A stretch of 64,000 nt of DNA from Trileptium ribeirensis (taxonomy: Eukaryota; Nematoda; Enoplea; Enoplida; Thoracostomopsidae), in assembly GCA_030248225.1 (NCBI GenBank), contig JASANE010000851.1:115873-179872 (forward strand), read 5' to 3'. Both the position numbers and the translations under genes were made by a program. The notes beneath the pieces are model-generated. The model did no database searches and had not been told where the DNA came from. It saw nothing but the letters and a program-made list of their open reading frames with translations. This document shows, one piece after another, positions 22,201 to 37,200 of this stretch (positions within the stretch are counted from its first letter, which is position 1; every line of letters begins with the position of its first letter).

Positions 22201-25200
22201 CACAACAGGCCAACTTGCAGTTTTGAAAGCGCTGATAAATTGAAATTGGAGATTCAAAATGCATTACGAAGCCATCTGCATTTATCGCAAAGAGCAGACT
22301 CTACCAGTTGTAAAACATGACAAATTAAGTTGCCCCCCCGATACAATTAACCTGTTGTATCATGGCGTCCCCGGAACCACTTTGTATACTGACGTTTAAT
22401 GAAAACGCGTAATGCCAGCAGGTGAAAAATAATCATGTTAACTAAGCTCAAACATACTTGAGTAAAACGTCCCTATCGACCAACTTCATAATCGTATGAC
22501 CTTCCTTGTCCTCGAGTCGAACTCCAAGATCAGGAAGCACATCGTTGCGAAGCCCGTCGCACAGTGAGAGAATGGTTTGAGATTTCTGCTCTAGACCGAT
22601 CGCCCGAATCCTTTCCCTGAGACAATAAGTTGTTCTACTATACGTTACCAACTACTGTAGTAGTAGTGACGTGTATAAATTAGAAAAACGTACAAGTCAC
22701 ATCATAACTTTATCCATTATACATCCAATGACACAGAAAATGTCGTTATGAGTAACCCAGGCGGATCAAAACAAGGAAAACACGCACAATTTACTCTCAA
22801 TCTATCACCTAGCACTGACCATAAAGCTGAGCACCGGTTCATTACAGTGAACATACATTTATTTAAGATACGAAAGCTTAATACTGTCCCGTATTCTAGC
22901 TACTCGCAAAAAAGGACTACCAATTAATTAGGTACCCAGACGAAGAAAAAGCTCTAAGAATTGAAGACAATAAATAACCAAGCAAATGAAGTCTAACTAC
23001 ATTTAGGAAATCGGATTGATATGCAAAGGTATAATACGCTTACGTTGGACTCTAAATAGCAAACCCGTCATGTTCACATGTGCTTGATAACCTAATAGAT
23101 ATCGTTGAAAGCTTAAACACACAAAAACATGCAGAAATTAAAAAAAAAATAGTTATTTCGGCAAAAGGTCGACGAGCCAAATTCCGACGCACAGTAGCAT
23201 AGGAAGTGGTCAAACAAAAAAGTCGTTGTCAGTAAAGTTGTAGATCTCTATGAGGCGATATCGTTTTTCGATGCAAAGCCTGTGTCGCGAGATATGGACT
23301 TCGAAAGACTGGTACCCGTACAGCTAAATTCGGTAAAGAACACCTAAAAACCTGTTTTTTTTGCCATTTTGACTCCGAAGATGGAATCGGAGCTGTTCTA
23401 TTTCAATTAAACTGTACATCATCACTTTTGCTGTCGAATAAAAAATTGTCGAAATTCATCCACCCGACGATGAGTTATGAAAGACCGAAACAGACAAAAA
23501 AAGAGAAATTTTCATATTTCCCCCCAGCGACCTCAGTGTAAACACCACTCGCTCCGTTTCAATTAAATACCCACAATAATTAAAAAAGCATAGTTCGACT
23601 TCTGATATTTTTTGTAAATAAATTTCCATCAGTGTCTAATAATTTTATTAACTAAGGTCGGCCAACGCCAAAATGGCCAACTATAAACTACGATGAAACG
23701 AACCCGCAGTCAAATGTGTTAACATAAAAAATTTCTGTTTATTTAAAATTAAACTACATTTGGTTAGTCGGTGATCGATCAAAGGCCTATTTTTTCACTA
23801 ATGCTTCGTTAGCTTGCATATAGATTAACATTTTGTTACACTGTTGTAAACTTTGAAAATGATAAAAATCGTACTCCAGGTTTACTTTTAGGCTTGTAAT
23901 TATCAATAATTAGTAGTTATGGTGACAGTAAAATCAGCTTTTTCAATGTCATGATCGTGTCTGTTTCTGTGCCCCAGACAATGCTTGGGGGAAACTTTAG
24001 TGGATGACAATCGTGCAGACACTAAACTAATAGTACCAACAGATGCTAAATGGATGTCCAATAACCGTCGGTATCGTGGGACTAGATGGTCCTGGCGGAA
24101 GGAGGGTTTTAGGTCATTGGGTTCGGCCTGGAAATTTTTAGCAATTTATAATTTGTCCAGAAATGATTGGAAAACCTTTGCTAAAGGAATAGGGGTGCGC
24201 AACCTTAGAAGGGGATATGTTTTAGGAGACCCGGCCCCTTATGTGCTAAATAAATTTTAAAACAATTTGCTCCTGTTGTCGTAATTTTAATTTCAGATTG
24301 CATGGAATGGGACAAAGTTGTCGTATTAAATTGTTGAGATATCTATGTAAAGCAGACGACTTGATCTGTAAACAAAACTGCATAATCATTAACTAAATAC
24401 TTATACGGTAACCCTAAACAATTCAGTATTAACTTACCGTCTATGGATACCTAGATTAGCTTCTGAAATGCTAGAAGTCGGAAAATTAAAAGTTCTGTTT
24501 CCTTTTTCATTATTTCTGTCTTTAGAGCATTTTTGCTCCCCAAAAATGTTGGTCATGTTTTGGCAACCACATAATGGAACACAATGTAATTTATTAGATA
24601 TTTCAAACCCAAACTTAGCCACTGGCGCTAGTTGAAGCACACCGAACCGTTGTATACAATAATTAATCCACGTCGAACAATGAATATAACATAAATAACG
24701 TACGATCAGCAATAAAGAGCAGTAAAAACTAGTTTGTACAAAGCTGAGATTACTAATGCCCTAAATACACAAGAAAACTGATATATTTCTACAAACGTTA
24801 ATGTCAAACATTTTTAGAACATTCAGGAGTCATCTAAATTAGCCCACAGTCGTCCAACTTTGTGCAACATGTTCTATATGTTAGAGGAAGCCAATAAAGT
24901 GTCAATTATTTATAACTATTTGGGGACTGTAGTCACAAAATTAGTATAAAAAACCTAGTAAAATATGTCAATTTCGACGCAGCTACGTCGATTATGTATT
25001 TTGTTCAGGAGAAGCCAAATTTTTAAATCCACATATTTGCCCCTTTTGGAAAATCAAATTTATCCCAATTAAGCTAAAATCAGGTTAGTTAATTTAAGGC
25101 AACATAAAATAAATGGACTGTACTGATCTCATCGCTCTCCCCGTTCGCATAGTATTTTGCCACGTCTGAGCCTAAAAATATAAATACTTGTTGCGATTTC

Positions 25201-28200
25201 TACAGAAATGTATCTCGATGCAAAAGCACGATAGATAGATAGATACAACTTGTAAGTAAAAACCGTTAGCAACAATAATCTAAACATACCTAAATTCGGC
25301 TAATACATTAAGATACGGCATAACAACTTCTTCTTTCGACTGCTGACCATTACCTGACGCGTCGTCGACTCCGAGCCCGATTAAAGCTGCATCAGACGTA
25401 TGAATCACACCAAAAATTCTCATCAAGTTCGTAATATATGAAGCAGCGTCGCGAAGGCACAAACTATTCGGCACAGCTCGACGCGACTCAGCCTCAGCAA
25501 TATGTTTATTCACGTCGGATATCAGTTCACGGACGACCTCAAGTGTAGTCCTTGTATCAATTGAGTCACAAAGCGCTGTATGAATGGCGTTGCGCCGAGC
25601 GCTTATTGATGCGCAAAGATCAAGCTCCGACTGTGACCATTTGACGTATGACGCTGGATCTTCTGACATAAAGTTCGTCCTCAGATAATGTTTTACGGTG
25701 AGAAAAAATTCGGACAACATCTTTTCAAAAGTTACTGCGTGCTCCATTGTGCTTAACTGCAACAATAAACCATTTATATTATTGAAAATTACAACAGATT
25801 TATATCCGGAACAAAAATGCACAGCATATTGAGAGCTAGCGCACTTCAATGTAATCACCACACAAAGAGTTATTGTATAAATTATATTTCTATAAAAATG
25901 CAACAGAAAAATCTGCACTACATATTATTCAAATTAAAATAATCAAATTCAAGCAAAACTGTTTCGATTTTTTTTTGCATTTCAGGTCCTTAAACATTAC
26001 TACAGGTAAAAGTTGTGGAAGCTAATTTGTAATAAAAACACTTATAGAAAATTTTACTCCTAAAACTGACGAATAGCATACTGAACAACAGCTTTTAACG
26101 CTCGTACGGAACAATTCGCGAAAATTTGCTAATTCATACCGGAATTATTAATACGGAGAAATCTGCGCCAGAAATAGCGTTCGCACAGAATAAAGTCCAC
26201 GTGGCGCACATTTAGCGTTCATATTTCTGTCATAGAAGTGTACAATATCGTAGTTACCAGCAAGGTACGGTTATAGAGGTTATTAAAATATCTCTAGTGT
26301 TGAGATGTGGATGTCTAGACTATTAAAATTAAAAGATGAATACGCTATTCTTCAAAGGTTTTCCAATAAACGCATTAGAATGACACATCCAGGGGAGATT
26401 CCAGCAAACTGTAGTTATAAAAGTTTACTGCCATCACGTTTGATCTTTAATGGTATAAACACATTTGTTTCAAGATTGCAAATAGAGGTAGTGAGGTGGA
26501 TGGTAATGTATATTGACAAAAGCATATGTCCCACATCACTGCTGCAAACACTAGGAAACTGCCTGCAATTTGACAAAGCACATTACTGTTGTTTTTACTT
26601 TTGTGTTTGATTGTCACCAAATTCACAGTTAATATTCAACTCCATTGATCACCTGAGCACAATACTTGCCTAGCACAGCAATAAAACTAGTAACTCGCAA
26701 GCGAGGATGAAACGGTGCGAGCGTAGAATCATCAAGTTGTAATTTTGTGAAATGACGCTGTAATAGGTTTGTGTTCGATGTATATATTATACTAAAATCT
26801 CTGTAACCCTAAAACCTTTGAAACCCTAAAAACTGGTCGACCCTAAACCAATTGAAAACAGTCAAAACGCACGAAGTATTCGTACTAGCCTCTAGATAAC
26901 CGAACCATCCTATTCAGCATGCTTAAAAACTTATATATATATACAGACTTCTTGATGCCCTTTACGCAAAACGTAACCAAACTAGTGAAGACAGACTATA
27001 TTCTGGCAATGGGGTTCGTTGACCTCAAAACCAAGTGAAAACATCTGAAATGGTATGAAATATTCGTGCTGGACTCTAGATAATCAGACTATCGTATTCA
27101 GTGAAAAACCTAAAGAACATTCTTGATGCCCTGCAAGCAATGAATAACAAAACAAAATGAAAACTCACATTTTACTGGGCTTTCCATCCGCTGAAATTTT
27201 TGCCATGGAGCATAAGCCGAGATGTCCTTTGGTTGCGAACCTGGACCACCCGATTTCGCCAAGAGAAAAGTGGCTAAAAATCGTGTCAGAAACACTGCCA
27301 AAACGCTTTTGATGGAGAGAAAAAGCGATATTGAAGCAAATTTTGAAAAAATTTGCGAAATTTTTGCCTTCAGAACGGAATTTTAGCAAAATTGTAATCG
27401 AATTTTATGTACTTTGAACCGATCTGAAACTTGCCAAAAGGCAATGATCCGGGGGAGCCCAAAATTTGCCACGGGCATGAACCGGGGAGCGCCTGCTGTG
27501 AAGCAGGGGTAACCGAAAAGTGCCAGCACCCCCTCCCACTAATTTGAAGCAGTTTTGAAAATCGTGTTCGCCGATCTTAAAAGCTTGAAACCCCATGAAA
27601 GGTATAATATAGTCAAGTTGGACTTTAATTAGCAAAACCATCGTATTCAGCGTAGTTGATAACATAATATACACTCGTTTTGCGGTGCGCAACATCGAAA
27701 ATCGCTATTTCTGGCAAAGGGTCGACGAGCCTTATTCGGGCCCACAGGCGGCCCACGGAGTGATCCCACAAAAAAGTCGTGGTCAACAAAGTTGTAGATC
27801 CCGATGAGCTGATTCTTTACGATGATTTTCTTGGTTATTCGATGCGAAACCTGTGTCGCGAGATATCGGCTGCGAAAGACTGATACCCGTATGAACAAAT
27901 TTGGCTAACAACCCTTAAAACCAGTTTTTTTGCGATTTTGACAAGAAATATGGGGTCGGAGCTCTTTGCTTTCAACTAAACGACACAACCTCATCACTTT
28001 TGCTATCGAGTAAAAAAATTTTATCGAAATCCAACCACCCGCCTGAAGGTGAGTTATGTGTGACTAAATGAAACAAACAAAAAAAAGAATTTTTCACGAT
28101 TTTCTACCTAGCACCCTCATTTTAAACTCTGCTCGCTCAGTTTCAATAATAAGCGTACCAACATAGCTGCCATGCCATAAACATTGATCAACGTCACAAA

Positions 28201-31200
28201 TAACTTACCGAATAATCGAGGACGTCCTCCCAATTATGAAGCAAGAACAAAATTCTCAACTGTCGACTGGTGTATTGTTTCAACGCGTCTCGTATCGTTA
28301 TAAAATTCTTCAACGATTTCGACATTTTAAGACCAGCTGAAACAATTGATCTATTATCATTAAGTAGCGCGTTATATGACAATATCATGGGGCAATAGGT
28401 TTTAAGTTCCGAAAATGTATATACACCCGGTTGACTTCGTTAAAGCAACAAAAAATGTCGTTATAGAACAATATGTACAAAAATGTGACTATCATTTCAT
28501 TTTGTTAACGCTACGTCATCAATATTGTAATAAAGAATGTAAATTATGAATACAGATATTTATCCTGATTGTGCAACAAATGCACTGGTAACTTTCTGAA
28601 ATTGTGTTACTTTTATGCAATAAACACAATCTATCACAATGTGACAAATAACCTTGAAAATTTACCTATCCTCAAAGTTCCTGCGTGAAGAAAATAGTTG
28701 ACCCATTGATTCGAGCCAAAGTAAGCTTCGGATTGCGCAATTTCGTTATCGTGATGTGGAAATTTTAGGTCAAATCCACCGGAATGTATATCCAAATTAT
28801 CGCCGCATATAGCCGACGCCATTACCGAGCATTCGATATGCCAACCTGTGCGGGAAAACAAATATATATTTAACATGAATATGGATGTGTACCTAAAATA
28901 TTTTGCCATGTCCGCCATTGGTGTTGTAGCTCAACAGCAGTTAAAAAACTTAGAACTCCAAAAACAGCTACCCGCTAGTTAAGATTATCAAAATAGTTGA
29001 TATAATTACTATTTACAATATACGATTACAGGTTTATCGTAAAACTAAAAAAACTGTTAAATGTTAAAACTAAAAGCGAAGAGCGAAGCGATCAGTTTTT
29101 AAAACACAGTTCAAATATGCAGTAATTATGTTTATCTGTCTATGTCGCACATAAGTCGGAACCGTAATGATGGATTTTCGAATTTTTTATACACCACATA
29201 ACAGTGGCAAACTGCTGACCTAGCTCGACGTTTGCAGTGCTCTAAATATTTCATGCCCTAAACTGCGATACAAACAACAGCAACTGTTAACTTTATAAAT
29301 TTAGCCATATGAGGTCCTCTAAATTTTATAACTCTTATCCGATGCGTGAGACGAAAAACAGAAGAAAAGAAACCGCTCATAACTGCTAGAATTATGATAC
29401 AAGATACAGAAAGTAGACGTCCTCTAGCAATGAGGCAGAGTTGAAGAAAACCCAAAAAAAAGAAATATTTTAAGTTTAAACTACGTGTACTATACGCTAT
29501 TTCATTTACTGAATCTGCCAGTTTCATTTCTATGAGCGTACAATATGTGTGTATGTCGCTGCCACACTGGGCAGGTGCAGGAGGCCATTTTTTATTTTGG
29601 CACCAAAACAGTCGAACTTTGCATTTTTAAAATTTAATTACTACAATGGAATTTAGGTTTTTGCAGTTACTGCACACTACACAAGTAATAGTACTTGCGT
29701 TGTACGCCATCCATATGTCATTATGTGCAGGCCTCCTTCTCGAAAAGTGGTTATTATACACATAACTTGTCTTAAAATTGCGACTAAATTTTGCACCGCG
29801 AGTTACTAGTACAGCGCCCCTACTCGCATACAGATCGCGAATGAGTTATTGAACTATCACATATTGCAATAATCAACCTCTGGCGTGGATACTTTCAGTT
29901 ACGATCGCACCGTTAATACGAGCGATCAAGTTTGTGCAATAATAATATTAAAACGAATTAAAATATAATATCAAACTCTTGTTAATAAACTAATAAGATT
30001 CCAATACATTCTTAATGTAAATTGACGACATATTTCGTCGTTTCAGATTATTAACAGGCCTCTCTACAAATGGGTGAGAGGCACCCAAAATTTTCGAGCT
30101 CCGCCAAGGATTTCACAGGTCCTTCAGGTATTTCGAAGTGACACAAAAATGATAGTTCTAAAAAGGTTAAAACAAAACTCAATACTACACCTTACATTTC
30201 GACTATAATTTATGACAAAATCATAAGTAAAATGAAGTACTGCTTGCAGAAATACAGATTTTAAGTATTTAAATAGCAAATATATATGCAACTAAAACAA
30301 CGATATACATGTTGTAAATACATGAAAAACCCGAAAACATACAAAGATAAAAACACCAATTGACCTGCGTGTACGGTTTCCTACAGGTAACCTGGGGTAA
30401 TTTTACCAGCTAACTTGATGGGAAATTCTCCTCGGGTATTTTTAGTTATCCTATGTTGAAACTGGGGCCACCAGGTAAAATTTTGGCCCTGTGGAGAGGC
30501 CAGATTAACAGTTATCCGAACAGCGCAGGTCTAAATAAGGTTTAGCTGCAACACGACAAATAATACGACTGAAGCTATTTAAACAACCATGAAGCAGTTT
30601 AATCAACATAAACTCTAGCAAAGTGCTATTATGTGAGTTTATTTACAGTTACGCGGCAATGATCAAAATATACATTACAAATCGTTTGATCGGTCCCAGA
30701 GGACCAACACAATGGTTCTAACGAAAAAATAATTTAACAACTCATTCTGCTTACCCGGCCTCCCTTTTCCCCATGGAGAGTCCCATGCGGGTTCACCGGG
30801 CTTTGAAGCTTTCCAAAGCGCAAAGTCGTACTCATTTTGTTTTGCTCGTAGGCGTTCATCGTCCATGCTAAGCTCACCTTCGCCTTCCCTCATCGCAGAT
30901 GACAGATTAGCACTATCACCAAAAGCCTCTACGACAAGCATTTACACAGTGAGTACAACAATAAATTAAGCTGCAACATTTAAAATTCGTTTTGAACGTG
31001 AATAACAGCATAGTCATAGAGATGTATTCAAAATATGGCTAAAAACTTTGGTTGGGTTTAGTTCCAGGCTCAGCTCGCAGATTTAAAATGTTCTTTAAAT
31101 GATAAATACAACATACGAATACAAAAACTACGCTTATAACCCACTGGCTTGACGATAGGTAAAGCAACAATATACTACTCTGGCTTCTCCATTAGCTGAA

Positions 31201-34200
31201 ATTTTTGACAGGGAGGCATGAGCCGCGGTTCAACCACGACTTTAAAAATCTAAAAATCGCCTCAAGCATTGTAAAAACGCATTTGTTCAGTAAAACAACT
31301 AACGTTTACACGAGTTTAGCGAAATTTAATATATTTTTTGCTTTAGAATGGGGTTTTAGTAAAATGACAATTTTTCCGTCAACTGAAGGTGTTTATCCGT
31401 GAGAAACAAAAGAATTTAAAAGGGCACAGAACCAGGGGAACCCAAAATTTTGCCAGAGATCACACAATTTTTTGCCAGTCGACACCCAAAAATGTCAGAG
31501 GGCCCACTACCCCAATTGGAGACGCCAGCTGCTATACAGTTGTGCGTTGCTAAACTAATAGCACAACATTTGATGCAACGAAATGTGAACTATTGTGACA
31601 CTGTCTGAGTGTATCCGTTGATAGTCAATGATCACATATAGGATTCAAATGAAAGTATTGGACTCGGAAGCCCGAATATAATTGTCATATTTATAAGTTT
31701 TAAGCCACAAAGGAGTGTCATACTTACACCGGAATAATTTGAAGATACGTTGCAATACGTTCAACAAGTTACAAGTTTGTTGGGACTTAAAAACTCATTC
31801 CCATTAATACATCGTGTCGGTATAAACTCGCCACGACTCGCTAATTTGATTGATTCTGGTATTATACACATAGCTATTACATGGTGAACATTAAAAACTT
31901 GTTAATTTTCAGTTTTAACGAAAATCTGAATGGATCTCCCATATGTTTAATCGTTACCTTGTTGTTGATAGTTCAATGAGTGAAAACAAACACGTCATTA
32001 TATCACATCAACATTATAGTCACAATACCGAATTACAAGTATTTTTAAACACTAATAACCGCTATTGTAAGAAATTCATAATTTAGAGGGATACATGAAA
32101 TTAGGGTAGGAACAAATTCCCTACATGTAAGCAAGAATACACCCGTTGCACGATCCATGTTCAAATAAGGTCAAAATCCACACATTGTACGAAAAATATC
32201 ACTATTTTTTGACTCCGCATTGTAGGAAGCTAGTAAGGTCCAAAGGACAAGACCATGATAAATTTGCACTTGACAAGGCTTCGTGGTTGTGGTTGTTTAA
32301 ATTTGTAAAAAATTAGCGGCAGTTATCGACAGAAAAAAATTATCACGTCATCAACTGAAATATAAAAAATTTCACATAGTCACACTTAAATTCTTTAAAT
32401 GGATATCTAACACGTAATATTGCTCAAATAATCCAAATACTCCGTTAACTAACAGCATACCTGGTACAAGCTTAGCATAAAAATGGTCACTAGACTGATT
32501 GAACGCGTAAGTATTGAAGTATACTGAACCTCCGCTTTCATAGCCAAAACCGTTGTCAATTATTTTCTGGATGTAGGCGATAATTTCTGGCACATATTCC
32601 GATACACGTGTAAGAACATCTATAATCAAAGTATTAACATTATCACATTGTGTTTATGGTGGTGACACCGCAGCAATAGTCACACTCTCCCTTTCTATTT
32701 GTGTTTTATTGAGTATGCGCACTTAGCCATCTTATTTACAATAAATTTTGCCTTTGTCAATGTCAAAACAGCGCACTATCAGTTCATTGATGCAACGGAA
32801 TAGAATGATCTCACCGGATTTAGCTGACCAGCGATTGCAGAGCACCTCCATAACATTAGTTACATAGAGATATAGTTTTCCAAAAGTGAAAGGTCTTAGA
32901 TGCACTTTGTTCCACAATAGTAATATATATTTAATACTTATAAAGTCTTTTCTAGTAAAAAAAATATTTTGCTCGCTGTGCGGTTAAACATGTTGGTTTA
33001 AGTATGGTAAAGGTACTTTTTCGGGCTTGCAAATATAAAAACTATATTTGCGTGGTGTGCATCAAATAAGGTAAGTGTTGGGATCTAAAAACTGACCGTG
33101 AAATTATAATTTTTGTTAAAGTATAAATTTCAAAACATTTCGTCTTTTTGCTTACTAGAGGACAAAATAAAGGTTCCTACGGCTTTGTTATGTGATTAAA
33201 ATGGCAGTTGTATTGTAGTCATAGCATATTCGGTGTATTAATTTTATGGTGACAATTTAAGGAGGCTCAGCAACCTGAATTTCAAACCTTGCAATAGTCA
33301 CTAAAAACAGATTAGCAGCATTTGCTCTGTTCCTCTCGCAGCGCTACTAAAAGTTCTTACATGTTATTATCGAATCTTACATTATACAAAATTAACCAGG
33401 CGCAATTCGTTGATAATAAGTTAGACAAAAATCTTGTTCGTCCGTAATTGAACTGGATAAGTTCAGTTAAACTAGCACGACCACCGTCGTTTCATCAAAA
33501 ACAAAATTACAACGAATTTTGGTTAATTTCAAATTATTTTAAAGATATTGGCTGTAAGAAAGTAAGTACTACAAACATAATGACACACAATTAGAAATGT
33601 TGAGCACAGTAGCATACTGAACAAACAGTATGTATGACACATACCCCAACGTCTGTTTTAGTACAACTTACCAGGTGGCTGTATACCAAGCGATTTCATG
33701 TCTTCGTGAAATTCTGCTTCAAACTGACGAGCGTGTGAAGTGAATACGGATATGTCCGACACCGTTTCACCACGTCGTGAATCTATTAAATCTGAGACTG
33801 CGTCACGTACAGCAGGATGAGACAATGCGTTAGACGTTGACGAGCTGTCATCTAAAGATCTCAGTTCATCGCGGTACGCTTCCACAGTTGCTAGCTAAAA
33901 CACTGAAAACCTGCACCATACACAAAACAAACAGCAAAAATCGCTCTGTATTTACTATTAAATATAAGGTTTACTGTCTTACGACATCATTTAAGAAAAA
34001 ATTTCCATGTGAAAACATTAGCAATCATCGCATACAAAGCACTGACAATTACCTAAAACTGGGCTAGGACAGAATCTTACATAATCTCGACTGGTAGAAA
34101 TGTCAGCGCTGAGCGTACAAAGGCATTAACAGTCGCATAATAGGAAACTAATACGTGTTTGTCGTTCACTGTGGTATTCATGTCAGTTAATCTTGCCTTT

Positions 34201-37200
34201 GCGTTTCAAAAGCTATGTTTTTATAAAACAACAAAAAACTGCGCAAAATCCCAATCTCACAAATAACTATATACCCTCACACATCATTGGAATATAAGTG
34301 AATTTAGCTTTCATGCTGAATTGACTGCTACACATGCATACACTGAATAGGATCCTACACCTGTGAAAATGTAAAATATCCGTAGTTATCAGTGTTCTCG
34401 AAGTTAATATGAGGGAAGGTATGACACATTAACAAAAAAATGATAGCGTATAATTAAGCAAACAAAAAAGTAAGTATTTGCGAACGATTCTGAGCACACT
34501 TCAACCTAAACACCGCAGAAATATACTTAAAATATCGATACTTCAAAAAATTTCAGCAATCTGAAACTTTCACACGCATTTTATAGGTAACATATGTTTG
34601 TTATATATATCAGGGAATAACCGGAACCGCCATTTAAAGCGAATCCCGAACGTGGCCTTTGAAACTTATATATAGTAAAACAGACGAAGGACGAAATGAA
34701 GGCACTGTGGATTTAAAATTTATTAAAAATAAATTTTACATTAAACTTATTGTATTACGATGACATTATTGCCGCTATGGAACTTTGAAAAGGCTGAGGA
34801 AGCTAAAATATTTATCTATCAATATGTAAGTTTTTGGACTTCCAGTGGCAAAATTATTTCCGCTGTACGGGTTTGCGTAAACTGCGTCAAACTGAATGTT
34901 CTTCTGACGCATGGAGCTTAGACTAGGACACCAATCTCCTCCCTTTCCTATATATACTTTCGTTACATGTTATTCCGTAGGAAACTTGAAATTATTAGTT
35001 TATATGGTTCTAAACGAAGGGTATAACATAATGTATATATTATATACTATAATTTTCTGATCGTTGGCCAGAGATATTGTTCAGGCTAGCGTTAGGTAAC
35101 CAGTGATCCTCAGTAAGATGATGATGGTTTTCTGATCAGAATGCTATAAATGAGACAAACTGTGATACTGATTGCACACTTTCAATACATACAGTTTGTT
35201 TCGAAAAACGCAGTGTCTGGCTGCTTTGCAGATGTGTTAGTTTACTCCAGTGTATATTGATTACAATGTTTACAAGCGCACTAGCTGGTGTTTCACGCAA
35301 TTTATATTAGCCAATCTTACAGCTGCTAAGTACTGCAATAATCCATAATCTAGTATGTATATCAAGTTAGACCGGTTCAATTCTAACATATACCGCAGAT
35401 TTCTGAATAGGTAAGTTGCTACTAGCATCTACCTAGCTTTGTTTTATCAACAAACTCCTGAAGGTTGAAGATAAAAAGTTTTTACGGAAATTGTGTCCAA
35501 CTTACGTTTCACAAGGTAATTTGCTGAATTAGTCTTTTCTTTTGTTTGGTTGTGTTGTAACTTGATCATTGTATATATATAACGTATGACTGGACCACAG
35601 ATGGAGCAAAAATGTGGAAAATTTTAAAAAAAATTTTTAAACCGGAATTCCCGTTCTGGTATGGTTTTTGTCGTTTGAAAAAACCGCAACCGGAACACGA
35701 TTTTCCCCAGAACCGAAATTCCGGTTACTGCGTAATACATATAGTGTTCACCACATATTGACTGTCAGCTTGCTAGCGAGCAGCGAACAAACAACGAGCG
35801 AGCAAAAGTAGAATATAAAATTACATAATAAAATTTTATTTTCCCACGAACAAGTTACGAGCGAGCAGCGGTCGATTATGATGAGTACTGTACGTACAAA
35901 GCAATTATTTATTATGCTTGAATGATCATATTGTGGATGATTTTCAAAGACCATGTTTCGACTAAATAACACAGCATGCACTTTAATCCACCTCATTAAC
36001 AACCAATGTAAGCATGTGTATTTTACTAAAATACTGCTTCTCTTTTACGCCTTAAATTACTTCAAGCTTGCCTTTAAAACCAACCATTAGAAAATTACTT
36101 GCATAATAATGTAAAAGGACATAATTCCTAAATAAAATTACCGTTTTTCGAAGCAATTCGCGCTTATCAAGATCATACTCCATTGCAATTTTTTTCTCAA
36201 GTCGCACGATACTTTCACTTAGAACACTGCTAAGCTAAAACAATATCACTAGTACGATCAGTGCATAAAAGAAAGCTATAACATGTCCGTGCACTGCAGC
36301 GTTAGCCCGTGACGGATCGCAAAAGCGTTATTGGCCTTACTTCCTCATTTTTGGTATGCCAAAACCCATCAAACCAGTTGCGCTGGCCAGTGGTAAATTA
36401 GATGCAATTTTTTCTAGAAAATACGTCAAAACCGAGGGTCGTACTAAAACCAGAACTAATCTCCAGAACATATTTGTGAAAGATCATTGTGTTGGGACCT
36501 TACGCCAGTTAAGCAACAAAGTGTACGCTGCTTAATACTAGAGTGCAGCGAAGGGCGATACTCTTGGTGGCACGTGCACACATAAAATACATATTATAAA
36601 AAGGACTAAAACCTGGATTGGTACATGAACACACACAGCTGTTGCTTAACCGACGCATTATAAAAACAAAATTGAAAATCCAAAATCTTTCTTTGCTGTA
36701 AGACACTATTTCAATACCGAAGTAGCCAATTTCCATCTTAGTATCCGACTAAATGTGATACGCTACTATTTAAGCCTTTTAAAACACAACTGTAACAAAT
36801 CACATTACCGTGTTTTTTTCATTTTCCAGGACATGTTGCTAATTTTTCTGGACGAGCAACGCAAATTAAGCATTTGAATCGTGAGCCAAAGGATGGCGGC
36901 ACAAAGAAGAGCGAGCACAACATCGAGAAGATCAAAACAATCTGCACTTGGCAGAGACTAAATTTTGGCCGTTACATTCTGGACGTTATTTTTGTATGTC
37001 TTTTCAGTGTGCGTTCGTGACAGGTAAAAATACATACAGCAATTTTCAGATTAGATATCTCAGACAGATGTAATGATAAACGAGTTTCACAAATTTTTGG
37101 TTTCGTTGTGCTTGTGTTGAAAAATTACACATTTTAGGCAGAGCGATACGCATTTTTAAGAGAAACGCAAATTAAGCAGTAAGCAAAATGAAAAAGCCTG

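Noticed and set aside
23985..24260. 91-codon plus frame inside a CARS1 intron
   Set aside because: No recognisable motif, no neighbouring exons, wrong strand for CARS1.
24434..24712. 92-codon minus frame with CVPLCG and a FNFP motif, ending at a GTAAGT donor; THAP-finger resemblance
   Set aside because: The rest of a THAP domain is absent and inclusion between the CARS1 exons would break the reading phase. Most likely chance inside an intron.
26305..26610. 101-codon plus frame inside a CARS1 intron
   Set aside because: Composition and content look random; no family resemblance and no splice partners.
35740..35990. Similarity of TCGATTATGATGAGTACTGTA to TCAATTATGACGAGTACTGTA near 48346
   Set aside because: A shared 21-bp block with two mismatches is suggestive of a repeat, but the flanks could not be aligned well enough to define an element.
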